Positions 1-7,118 of a stretch of DNA of 22,872 nucleotides are shown one piece after another. Position 1 is the stretch's first letter, and each line of letters starts with the position of its first letter. The notes under the pieces were generated by a model. That model worked only from the letters and a program-made list of their open reading frames with translations. It did no database searches and was not told the origin of the DNA. Made by a program: the position numbers and the translations under genes. The stretch comes from Leptospira gomenensis (GTDB lineage: Bacteria > Spirochaetota > Leptospiria > Leptospirales > Leptospiraceae): NCBI RefSeq assembly GCF_004770155.1, contig NZ_RQFA01000021.1, positions 1 through 22,872 of the forward strand. Direction: 5' to 3'.

Positions 1-159
1 TTTCACAAGCACTACAGCTATATCCTCCACCTCGATCTCACCTTCAACAGAGCCACCCGACGACTACAATGTTTCCCCGAGTCCTCCTTTTACGCCTTTG
101 AATACCGAGAATGGCACAAAGAGCCGGATGAATCGGATTCGAACGAACCGACAAACTAA
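1..159 (+). CDS. C-terminal fragment of an unrecognised protein (5' end outside window)
   Basis: Frame 1 is open from base 1 to a TAA at 157-159, giving 52 residues that begin FHKHYSYILHLDLTFN and end SDSNEPTN. The residues look protein-like: a mix of aromatic, hydrophobic and charged positions, including YAFEYREWHKEP, and an acidic hydrophilic tail. This contrasts with the Lys/Thr/Gln/Pro-rich translations of the low-complexity DNA that follows. I do not recognise the family. The start lies outside the window, so length and domain content are unknown. A chance open frame is possible in a stretch this short, but the abrupt change in composition just after the TAA supports a real gene end. No convincing hairpin-plus-T-run terminator follows. 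Confidence 0.45.
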   Translation, partial: FHKHYSYILHLDLTFNRATRRLQCFPESSFYAFEYREWHKEPDESDSNEPTN

Positions 160-610
160 AACCGGCTTCCGCTCAAGGCCTTGCCCGGCTTTCCAGGTGG
201 ACTCAAGAGCGCCTCGCACGCAAAACGCACCGCACCCAGATCACCCAGCGGCCCATCGTATGCGCCGCGCAATGCAGCGCATATACACGTATACAGATCT
301 CCCACGCATCCCTGCACAACATCTCTGCAAGTCCGCGCTGACCGCGCACAACTTCGTGCCGACCACGCACAACAAAGGCAACATGCCGTTCTCAATCCAA
401 AAACGGAGCGATTGACTACAGCTTCGGGGACCGCTCCACTCTCCCATTGTTCCACTGCTCCGCCTTCACCCTTTCTGCGCGCAACGCGAAAGCCGAAGGG
501 AGGACGGACCTGCATCGACATTCTCACATGCGAGAAAAAACAAACAAGCAGATGGACAAACGGAAGGATGAGCGAACGAACGGACGAACAAAACGGAAGG
601 AGGAACAAAC

Positions 611-728
611 AACCGAGCAGACGGACGAACCAAACCAAGCAGACGGACGAACCAAACCAAGCACACGGAAAAACCAAACCAAGCACACGGAAAAACCAAA
701 CCAAGCACACGGAAAAACCAAACCAAGC
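611..728. repeat. 22-bp tandem repeat array
   Basis: Four adjacent 22-bp units lie at 628-649, 650-671, 672-693 and 694-715, with a 13-base partial unit at 716-728 and a degenerate copy upstream from 611. Each unit begins AACCAAACCAAGC. The last three full units are identical and end ACACGGAAA; the first has AGACGGACG. Because 22 is not a multiple of three, each unit is read in a different frame, so this array is not a protein repeat. It looks like a VNTR-type minisatellite. Confidence 0.85.
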
Positions 729-895
729 CGCAAATCAACATTGTCCAAAATCCAATTCCCGCCCGAACCGACGACGTACGCATATACCAAATGCGCCAAA
801 CCGTAGGTAGATTCGAGAAATTCCCGTACGCGCTTCAACGCCTTTTTTCTTTTTACAGAAAGCCCTTCCTTAAGAAACTGGACTGATTCATACTC

Positions 896-903
896 AAAAG
901 GGA
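896..903 (+). promoter_or_regulatory. Probable ribosome binding site of purB
   Basis: AAAAGGGA lies 11 bases before the ATG at 915 and supports that start. Upstream promoter elements are weak: a CATACT at 889-894 has no good -35 partner, so I do not call a promoter. Confidence 0.45.
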
Positions 904-914
904 AACGAAAAGAA

Positions 915-2219
915 ATGATCGACCGTTATTCCAATCCTGAAATCTCAAAAATATGGGAATTAGAAAACAAATTCGAGATCTGGAAAGAAATCGAGATCCT
1001 CGCCTGTGAGATCCGCATGAAACGCGGAGAAGTTCCTTCCGAAGACTTTCAAGAAATTAGAGCGAAAGCTAAATTCAAAGTCGAAGAAATCTTAGAAATC
1101 GAAAAAAAAGTCCATCACGACGTCATCGCGTTTTTGACCAATCTGAATTCTTATATTGGGCCTGCGGGAAGACATGTTCATTACGGACTGACGTCTTCGG
1201 ACATAGGAGATACGGCCCTTTGTGTGCAGATGGTTCAGGCAATGAACCTCATTCTCAAAAAAACGGACGAATTGATCGCGGCCGTCCGGGAGAAAGCGAT
1301 TCAATACCGCGACCTTCCCTGTATCGGACGCTCTCACGGAATTCACGCCGAACCGATGACTCTCGGGCTTAAGTTCGCATTATTTTTTGAAGAATTAAAC
1401 CGAAATAAAAAACGTATGACCGAAGCCCGAGACGAAATCGCCGTAGGAAAACTTTCCGGAGCCGTCGGTACATACTCCAATATAGATCCGGAAATAGAAG
1501 CGTATGTTTGTGAAAAAATGGGACTTCGCGTCGATCCCATCGCAACCCAGGTGGTATCCCGAGACCGACACGCTTTTTATCTTTCCGTCTTAGGTGTGAC
1601 CGCCGCTTCTCTCGATCGGATGGCCACCGAAATTCGCCTTCTCCAAAAAACGGAAGGACGAGAAATCGAAGAGCCGTTTTCTCCCGGGCAAAAGGGATCT
1701 TCGGCCATGCCTCACAAAAGAAACCCTGTGATTTGCGAACGTATCTCCGGGTTATCCCGGGTTATCCGCGCCAACGTAAACGTCGGGCTTCAGGACGTGG
1801 CACTTTGGCACGAGCGTGATATATCGCATTCTTCTGCGGAACGGGTCGTACTTCCCGATTCCACGATCGGTTTAGAATACATACTCGACAAGATGTTGTT
1901 CGTAATCAGAAATCTTCACGTATATCCGGAAGCGATAGAAAGAACGTTAGGCGTCACTCGGGGACTTATATTCTCGCAGAAGGTCTTGTTGGCCCTTATC
2001 GAAAAAGGAAAAATCGTCCGCGAAGATGCGTATCTGATCGTTCAGGAACATGCGATGGAAGTTTGGGGGAATCCTTCGGAAACATTAAAATCCAGATTGG
2101 AAAAGGACGATCGCGTGAGTCGAGTTCTTACAAAAAAAGACCTGGACGAGATCTTTAAAATCGAACCGTATTTGGAAAAAGTAGGACTGATCTACAAACG
2201 CCTCGGTTTAGAATCTTGA
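915..2219 (+). CDS. purB: Adenylosuccinate lyase
   Basis: This cytosolic purine enzyme cleaves SAICAR to AICAR plus fumarate and adenylosuccinate to AMP plus fumarate. At 434 aa it has the usual length of the compact bacterial form. The fumarase/aspartase superfamily signature GSSAMPHKRNP is at residues 261-271; this flexible loop carries the catalytic serine. Other hallmarks are TSSDIGDTA (93-101) and GRSHGIHAEP (138-147). Histidines fall at 68, 89 and 141, the positions I recall for the active-site histidines of the Bacillus enzyme. ATG at 915 follows an AAAAGGGA motif. The stop overlaps the next start (TTGA), so translation is probably coupled to the SDR gene, although the downstream genes have no obvious purine role. 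Identification is secure. Confidence 0.97.
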   Translation: MIDRYSNPEISKIWELENKFEIWKEIEILACEIRMKRGEVPSEDFQEIRAKAKFKVEEILEIEKKVHHDVIAFLTNLNSYIGPAGRHVHYGLTSSDIGDTALCVQMVQAMNLILKKTDELIAAVREKAIQYRDLPCIGRSHGIHAEPMTLGLKFALFFEELNRNKKRMTEARDEIAVGKLSGAVGTYSNIDPEIEAYVCEKMGLRVDPIATQVVSRDRHAFYLSVLGVTAASLDRMATEIRLLQKTEGREIEEPFSPGQKGSSAMPHKRNPVICERISGLSRVIRANVNVGLQDVALWHERDISHSSAERVVLPDSTIGLEYILDKMLFVIRNLHVYPEAIERTLGVTRGLIFSQKVLLALIEKGKIVREDAYLIVQEHAMEVWGNPSETLKSRLEKDDRVSRVLTKKDLDEIFKIEPYLEKVGLIYKRLGLES

Positions 2220-3016
2220 ATCTCGCGGTTTTCGGACTCGGATATATCGGAGTCCGAATCCACGATCGTTTCCGTATTCTCCGACAACAGCGTGCCGATG
2301 GGGAATTTCGTCTTTCGACGTTTTCTTCCCGGACCAGCGTGGAAGGGACGGAACGGTTCGACTTCTCGGATCCTTCCGATCTACTTCGTTTTCGGAAAGG
2401 AATTACGAACGAAAATTTCGATCTGGGAATCGTAACGTTCCCGGTTCAAAAATTAAAGGATCCATCCGCTTTTTTCGAAGTGTTTTTTTCGAAGTGTAAA
2501 AGTGGGATTCTACTCGGAACCACCAGTGCTTATCGTCGCGAATCGGAGATCTTCGAAACCACGGAAACGTCGTCCGATCACGAACGCTTTATTACGGAAA
2601 CGGAATGGTTGCGGCGCAAAGGCAAACTTCTCCGTTTGTCCGGAATTTACGGACCCGGCCGTAATCCGGCGGATTGGATCCGAAAAGGTTTGGTCCGAAA
2701 AAATTCGAGACAACTCAATCTGATTCACGGCGAAGACGTAGCGTTCGCGCTTTCTCTTTTGACCTTTAAAATTTTCGAGGAAGGATTTGAAACCGTTCCG
2801 AATGTTTTGAATCTTTCCGACAATCAATGGCATACTTGGAAAGAAATATTTTCGGTTTTGGAGGAGAACGGAAAAATCCCGAAAAGCGAACCGGAGGAAT
2901 CGGCCAAAGAGGATTGTTTTATCGATAGCTCCCTGATTCGGAATTTGCTTCCTGATTTACAAACAAAAGACTTTTGGAGAGAGTTGGAAAATCTGGAAGG
3001 AATCGGTGATCACTGA
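2216..3016 (+). CDS. NAD(P)-binding SDR / epimerase-like protein
   Basis: This 266-aa protein has a Rossmann dinucleotide-binding start: NLAVFGLGYIG, with the GxGxxG-type GLGYIG at residues 7-12. The motif LRLSGIYGPGRNP (139-151) is typical of extended/atypical SDRs, and LIHGEDVAFAL (169-179) matches the usual (I/V)HxxDVA segment. It resembles YeeZ-type nucleoside-sugar epimerase-like proteins. The expected catalytic YxxxK is not intact: the candidate at 106 reads YRRES, with no Lys at +4, so activity is uncertain. TTG at 2216 overlaps the purB stop by four bases and is the start that keeps the N-terminal beta strand. It also overlaps the AraC gene by 11 bases. The family call is good; substrate is unknown. 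Confidence 0.8.
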   Translation: MNLAVFGLGYIGVRIHDRFRILRQQRADGEFRLSTFSSRTSVEGTERFDFSDPSDLLRFRKGITNENFDLGIVTFPVQKLKDPSAFFEVFFSKCKSGILLGTTSAYRRESEIFETTETSSDHERFITETEWLRRKGKLLRLSGIYGPGRNPADWIRKGLVRKNSRQLNLIHGEDVAFALSLLTFKIFEEGFETVPNVLNLSDNQWHTWKEIFSVLEENGKIPKSEPEESAKEDCFIDSSLIRNLLPDLQTKDFWRELENLEGIGDH

Positions 3017-4106
3017 AATAACGAACATTCTAAACTTTTTTTCCGTTGGCGGATTGGTATCGCTTCTTCTTTTTTTTTTCCTCCGCTACCGCTACGATAT
3101 TCGGGGGAAAATCGCGGTATGTTTCATCCTTTCCACCTTGGCGTATCTGATTCTGAATCTGGACGTGTACGTTCAAATTCATCCTACTCTACGTAATCTT
3201 CTTTTTCTTTGTCTTCTTGCGTTGCCTTTTTTTTATTGGCTGATCAGCTTAGCGGCGTTCGACGATCATTTCGAAATCAAAAAGTGGTATTGGTTTCTGT
3301 TGCTCGGAAAGTTGGCGCTGTCCGCTCTAGTGACGTATCCGGAGCTGGGACAAATCTCTCTCCGAGGTCCGGTCGAATCGGAGAAGGCCCTTTCTCGAAT
3401 CCTGATCCCTTCCATTTTCTCGCTGGGTTTTATTCTTGTTGCGGTGTTTCAGACGTATATGGGTCGCAAGGACGACCTGATCGAATCAAGAAGGACGTTG
3501 CGCCAAATCCATATTCTGATCAGCGGAATCGTGATTTCGCTTAATATTTTTACGCATCTTTTTCTTCGCGGAAAGGAAGTTTCAGAATTTCTGGACCTTC
3601 TCAACGGAATCCTTACTTGGGGTTTGATTCTCGCCTTTCAGTATCTTATGTTCGATCTGAAAGACGGTCTCATCGCGGAAAAGGCGGGGGCGACGGAAGA
3701 GGAAAAACCGCCTCCCGTCGATCCTCAACTGCAAAAAAAACTCATCGATGCGTTTGAAAAGGGAAAGTTGTATCGGTCCGAAGGATTGACGATCCGGATT
3801 CTCGCCGAAGAACTTCAAGTGCACGAATATAAACTGAGAAGACTGATCAACGGTAATCTGGGTTTTCGCAATTTCAACGATTTTCTGAACCGATACCGTA
3901 TCCAGGAAGCCTGTGAAATTCTGCTCGATCCCTCTAAGGACGAAATTCCGGTGATCCGAATCGCTATGGATTTGGGATATCAATCCCTCGGTCCGTTCAA
4001 TCGCGCCTTTAAGGAACTTACCTCGGTAACGCCTACGGAATACCGAAAAAATAGAACGGATCGCAAAATTAACCCGAACGATTTTGAAATGAATAAGATT
4101 AAATGA
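3006..4106 (+). CDS. Membrane-anchored AraC-family transcriptional regulator
   Basis: A 366-aa protein with a hydrophobic N-terminal half, about six or seven TM segments in residues 10-215 (for example VSLLLFFFLRY and NLLFLCLLALPFFYWLISLA). A charged linker (220-243, EEEKPPPVDP) and a C-terminal AraC double helix-turn-helix (about 245-347) follow. The second helix region has the family hallmarks IAMDLGYQSLGPFNRAFKELTSVTPTEYR. It likely senses a membrane or small-molecule signal and binds DNA from the membrane. GTG at 3006 overlaps the upstream gene by 11 bases, indicating translational coupling. Oddity: a run of ten Ts (3070-3079) in codons 22-25 could slip during replication and switch the gene off. 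Target genes are unknown; the adjacent desaturase gene is a candidate. Confidence 0.88.
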   Translation: MITEITNILNFFSVGGLVSLLLFFFLRYRYDIRGKIAVCFILSTLAYLILNLDVYVQIHPTLRNLLFLCLLALPFFYWLISLAAFDDHFEIKKWYWFLLLGKLALSALVTYPELGQISLRGPVESEKALSRILIPSIFSLGFILVAVFQTYMGRKDDLIESRRTLRQIHILISGIVISLNIFTHLFLRGKEVSEFLDLLNGILTWGLILAFQYLMFDLKDGLIAEKAGATEEEKPPPVDPQLQKKLIDAFEKGKLYRSEGLTIRILAEELQVHEYKLRRLINGNLGFRNFNDFLNRYRIQEACEILLDPSKDEIPVIRIAMDLGYQSLGPFNRAFKELTSVTPTEYRKNRTDRKINPNDFEMNKIK

Positions 4107-4158
4107 GCTGTCGCGGTTAGTATCGGATACAGCGCGGTCGTCTGATAAACGAGGGGCG

Positions 4159-4163
4159 GGAGG
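4159..4163 (+). promoter_or_regulatory. Strong Shine-Dalgarno of the desaturase gene
   Basis: GGAGG (within GGGAGGAG, 4158-4165) lies six bases before ATG 4170 and fixes that start. It is the strongest ribosome binding site on the plus strand in this part of the window. Confidence 0.75.
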
Positions 4164-4169
4164 AGAACG

Positions 4170-5012
4170 ATGTCTGAGTTGCTTTCGAAAGTCGGTTACG
4201 GCGGTTTTTTCGGGATCGTATGGGGTGCGCTTCTGCTACGTTATGTGCTCTTTGCGGGTCTTACGTTTTGGATCGTATGGATCCTGCTCGGTAAAAAATT
4301 ATCCCATAAGCTGATCCAGGGAAAAAAACCGGACAAGAAAAAAATCCTACACGAAATACGTTACTCTCTGCTTACGTTCTTCGTTTTTGCGTTATCCGGA
4401 ATTTTCGTGGCTTGGTCTCAGGTGAACGGATACAATCTGGTCTACGATCGAGTTTCGGATTACGGCGTTCCTTATCTACTTTTGAGCGTGGTAATGCTCA
4501 TCCTTCTTCACGATACTTATTTTTATTGGACGCATCGTATGATGCACCATAAATCCCTTTTTAAACATTTTCATCTTGTACATCATAGGTCAACGAACCC
4601 GTCTCCGTGGGCGGCCTTTTCTTTTCATCCTCTGGAAGCGATCGTCGAGGCGGGAATCATTCCTCTTGCTTCGGTGATTTTTCCCCTACACCAGACTGCG
4701 ATGTTCGTTTTTTTCCTTTATATGACTTCGTTGAACGTATTGGGGCATCTCTCGTATGAATTGTTCCCTTCCTGGTTTTTGAAAAGCCCATTTACGAACT
4801 GGCACAACACTACCACACACCACAATTTACATCATAGATTCTTCAACTGCAACTATTCCCTTTATTTCAATTTTTGGGATAAGGTTATGGGAACCAATCA
4901 CGAAAAATACAAACAGACATTCGAAGAAATTTCCTCGAGATCGTCCTCTTACGAGGAGATAGGAGAAGTCACCGCGGCCGAAATCACTTCCAAAGACGCG
5001 GCCGCGGTATAA
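4170..5012 (+). CDS. Fatty acid hydroxylase / sterol desaturase family membrane enzyme
   Basis: A 280-aa integral membrane di-iron oxygenase-type protein. The histidine clusters of the family are all present: HDTYFYWTHRMMHH (114-127), HLVHH (135-139), FHPLE (152-156), and WHNTTTHHNLHH (211-222) followed by NCNYSLYFNFWD and GTNHE. TM segments lie at about 12-40, 66-84, 100-115 and 162-195. Family members hydroxylate or desaturate lipids using O2; the substrate here cannot be read from sequence. The acidic/Ser/Ala-rich C-terminal tail (from about 250) is outside the enzyme core. It starts 63 bp after the AraC gene with a strong GGAGG site, probably in the same transcription unit, and converges on the histidine kinase gene with only 21 bp between stops. 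The family call is firm. Confidence 0.93.
   Translation: MSELLSKVGYGGFFGIVWGALLLRYVLFAGLTFWIVWILLGKKLSHKLIQGKKPDKKKILHEIRYSLLTFFVFALSGIFVAWSQVNGYNLVYDRVSDYGVPYLLLSVVMLILLHDTYFYWTHRMMHHKSLFKHFHLVHHRSTNPSPWAAFSFHPLEAIVEAGIIPLASVIFPLHQTAMFVFFLYMTSLNVLGHLSYELFPSWFLKSPFTNWHNTTTHHNLHHRFFNCNYSLYFNFWDKVMGTNHEKYKQTFEEISSRSSSYEEIGEVTAAEITSKDAAAV
4971..5008. terminator. GC-rich hairpin between convergent genes (possible terminator)
   Basis: A perfect 10-bp inverted repeat: ACCGCGGCCG at 4971-4980 and CGGCCGCGGT at 4999-5008, with an 18-base loop. It spans the last codons of the desaturase gene and ends just before its TAA (5010-5012). No T-run follows on either strand, so it is not a canonical intrinsic terminator. 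Its place between two convergent genes with stops 21 bp apart makes a transcription-blocking or mRNA-end-protecting role plausible. The right arm overlaps a second palindrome, CGCGGCCGCG (4997-5006). Confidence 0.35.
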
Positions 5013-5033
5013 AACTATTCTACGATTCGAATT

Positions 5034-7055
5034 TCATTTCTGCACCAACGGAAATCGGATCGTAACCGAATATCCTTCCGGTCCGTTCGTTTCGGATGTC
5101 TTGCCTTTGAGCTGATGTGTAAGAAGCTGGATCAGTTCCGTTCCGAGCGAATCCTTTTTGGGTTGGGAATCGGCCGTTCTTCCGGGGCCGTTGTCGGTCA
5201 CTCGAAGTCGGGCAAATCCTTCCCGATCAAGACCGAATTCTACCCGGAGTTTTTTCGGATTTTCGATTTTGGGAAACGCGTGTTTCATGGAATTGGTGAT
5301 CAATTCGTTCAATATAAGACCGAGGGGAATTAAAATCGACTGATTGAGCATGATGGAATCGCATTCGATTTCGATCAAAAAATTCTTTTCGTCAGATTCG
5401 AAAAATCTAATAAGATTGGCTATCAATTTGCGGATGTAATCGGGAAGGAACGTTCTGCTTTCCACACTTTTCGAATATAACGTTTCGTGAATCATCGCCA
5501 TCGAAGCGATCCTATTCTGACTATCCTCCAAAACTTTTCTTGCGTTCTGGTCGGTCGCGTATTCCGATTGAAGGCCGATCAAACTGGATAGGACCTGCAT
5601 GTAATTTTTTACGCGGTGATGAATTTCGCGGAGCAGCAGCTCCTTTTCGCGAAGGGAATTGCTGATCAGCTCCTCGGCTTTCTTGGGAAGAGAGTAGTCT
5701 ATGATCACTCCCTCCAGCCCCAATAGCGCTCCGTCGGAATCGAAAATCCCCACTCCCTGTTCGAAACACCATTGGATCGTTCCGTCCTTTTTACGTATCC
5801 GATACGTGATTTGATACGGAACCTGCTTTTCCACTCCGCTGGAAACGCCAGATTCCACCTCCGCCCGGTCCTCCGGAAGAATTATATCACCGAAATCTAA
5901 TATTTTATCCTCTACGAATTCCGCCGGGGAATAACCGGTGAGTTGAAGGCAACCTTCGCTGATGTATTCCATCGTCCATCGCGGAGGATCGTTTTTGCAC
6001 CTATATACGATCCCGGAAATGTTGCTGATGATCGTCGATATCTGTCTTTCGCTTTCCTTTAACTTTTCTTGGATGAGTTTGAAGGAGGTGACATCGACGA
6101 TCATCGCAAGCGAGCCGTCGTAATTTCCCACGTCGTCGTAGAGTGGATTGGCGGATGCGATGGCGAATTTTTTTTCCCCTTTTTTATTGACGAAGTCGTA
6201 TTCTGAAATTTCCGTAAGACCGCGTTTTCTGTCTTCGAGACGTTTTCGGACCGAATCCCTACGGTCCTCCTCCACAAGATCCAGAAGGTTTTTTCCGAGC
6301 ATTTCTTCCGGCCTCATTCCGTACAACTCGCCGATTTTATTATTGGCGAACGTCGTGTTCCCGAATTTGTCTATGATCCATATACCTTCCTGGGAAGTGT
6401 CTATTATCTTTTTGTAAAGTGAATCGAGTTTGAATTCGGTCTCGCGGGACCATTCGAAATAGATGAGGAGTATTGAAATCGCGGAGCTGATGCGGAAAAA
6501 ACCGCTCAATAAAAAACCGGCGATCGCGAATTCCGGAATAGGACGCAACACCGGATAATCCAAGATGTGGATTCCCCAGAGGATAAAATTCCAACCGGCG
6601 ATCAGATTCCCCTTATAACGTAGGGACGGCACGCGGAGGAATAGGATTCCCGAATATACGTGTGCTCCTCCCACGATCGTATAGATCGGCAAAGACGCGA
6701 TATAAGATCCTGGGAAATAAATTTCTTCCAAAAATACCCAGACGATGCCGGCTCCGAACACAGGATAAACTAGTTTAGGCATTTCTTTTTTGGAAAAAAG
6801 AAAACAACCCGCCAAAAGAAAATATCCCCGCAACAAGTCGGCGCAATGAACGGCGACTTCCACAAATTCGATCGATTCGAAAAACGAGCGTATAAGTTCT
6901 CCGGAGAGAAAGAACATCTGAAAAAACCACGAAAGCAGCCAGAAAAAAAGGAATCTGTGTCGCTCCGTCAAATATAGAAATAAATAGACAAGGTTGAGTA
7001 TTATGGATGCCGTTAATGCGAAGAGGATGGAAGGAATGATCCAAGAAGATAGCAT
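5034..7055 (-). CDS. Membrane sensor histidine kinase (7TM-PAS-PAS-HisKA_2-HATPase)
   Basis: This 673-aa protein starts with about six or seven TM helices (residues 1-200). Two PAS domains follow: about 211-325 (SLYKKIIDTSQEGIWIIDK) and about 335-455 (SGIVYRCKN, LQLTGYSPAEFVE). The phosphoacceptor box LREIHHRVKNYMQVLSSLIG (475-494) is of the HisKA_2/HWE type, with H479/H480 the candidate phosphorylated histidines. The ATPase domain has the N box LNELITNSMKHAF (582-594) and G boxes DNGPG (621-625) and LGTELIQLLTHQLKG (637-651). It should autophosphorylate and pass phosphate to a response regulator, but none is encoded nearby, so it is an orphan kinase. It starts 63 bp after the GT-C gene and is probably co-transcribed with it. 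The ribosome binding site is weak (GCGGAA). Confidence 0.93.
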   Translation of the reverse strand: MLSSWIIPSILFALTASIILNLVYLFLYLTERHRFLFFWLLSWFFQMFFLSGELIRSFFESIEFVEVAVHCADLLRGYFLLAGCFLFSKKEMPKLVYPVFGAGIVWVFLEEIYFPGSYIASLPIYTIVGGAHVYSGILFLRVPSLRYKGNLIAGWNFILWGIHILDYPVLRPIPEFAIAGFLLSGFFRISSAISILLIYFEWSRETEFKLDSLYKKIIDTSQEGIWIIDKFGNTTFANNKIGELYGMRPEEMLGKNLLDLVEEDRRDSVRKRLEDRKRGLTEISEYDFVNKKGEKKFAIASANPLYDDVGNYDGSLAMIVDVTSFKLIQEKLKESERQISTIISNISGIVYRCKNDPPRWTMEYISEGCLQLTGYSPAEFVEDKILDFGDIILPEDRAEVESGVSSGVEKQVPYQITYRIRKKDGTIQWCFEQGVGIFDSDGALLGLEGVIIDYSLPKKAEELISNSLREKELLLREIHHRVKNYMQVLSSLIGLQSEYATDQNARKVLEDSQNRIASMAMIHETLYSKSVESRTFLPDYIRKLIANLIRFFESDEKNFLIEIECDSIMLNQSILIPLGLILNELITNSMKHAFPKIENPKKLRVEFGLDREGFARLRVTDNGPGRTADSQPKKDSLGTELIQLLTHQLKGKTSETNGPEGYSVTIRFPLVQK

Positions 7056-7118
7056 ACGGTTCCGCGAAAGTTAAGCCAGAGTAATCACGGCCTAATTTTT
7101 CGCGCAATCCATTTACAT

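Larger units (their letters stand above)
160..914. other. A/C-rich low-complexity intergenic region
   Basis: About 755 bases without a supportable gene. Bases 160-540 are CpG-containing and C-rich, with imperfect local repeats: two similar segments around 330-372 share GACC(G/A)CGCACAAC. Bases 540-730 are strongly A/C/G-biased on the plus strand and contain quasi-tetranucleotide runs (GAAC/GGAC/CGAA) that grade into a 22-bp tandem repeat. Several long frames are open on both strands, but they arise from the stop-poor composition. Their translations are Lys/Thr/Arg/Gln-rich (plus) or Leu/Val/Phe/Cys-rich (minus) without domain character. Bases 841-914 form the purB leader: a T-rich stretch (843-854) and the ribosome binding site. 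Confidence 0.7.

Noticed and set aside
118..160. tRNA T-arm-like string on the minus strand (GGTTCGTTCGAATCC)
   Set aside because: The stem does not pair properly, the loop length is wrong, and no acceptor, D or anticodon arms are found nearby.
181..810. Long plus-strand open frame (209 codons) and overlapping plus/minus frames over the left repeat region
   Set aside because: The frames cross a 22-bp array that changes frame with every unit, have low-complexity translations, overlap one another on both strands, and lack ribosome binding sites. They are open because the DNA is poor in stop codons.
826..854. Terminator before purB (GCG...CGC with a following T-run)
   Set aside because: The stem is only three base pairs; the T-rich stretch alone is not evidence.
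4107..4169. Possible terminator after the AraC gene (GCTGT...ACAGC)
   Set aside because: Five-base stem with a long loop and no T-run. The desaturase gene probably shares the transcript.
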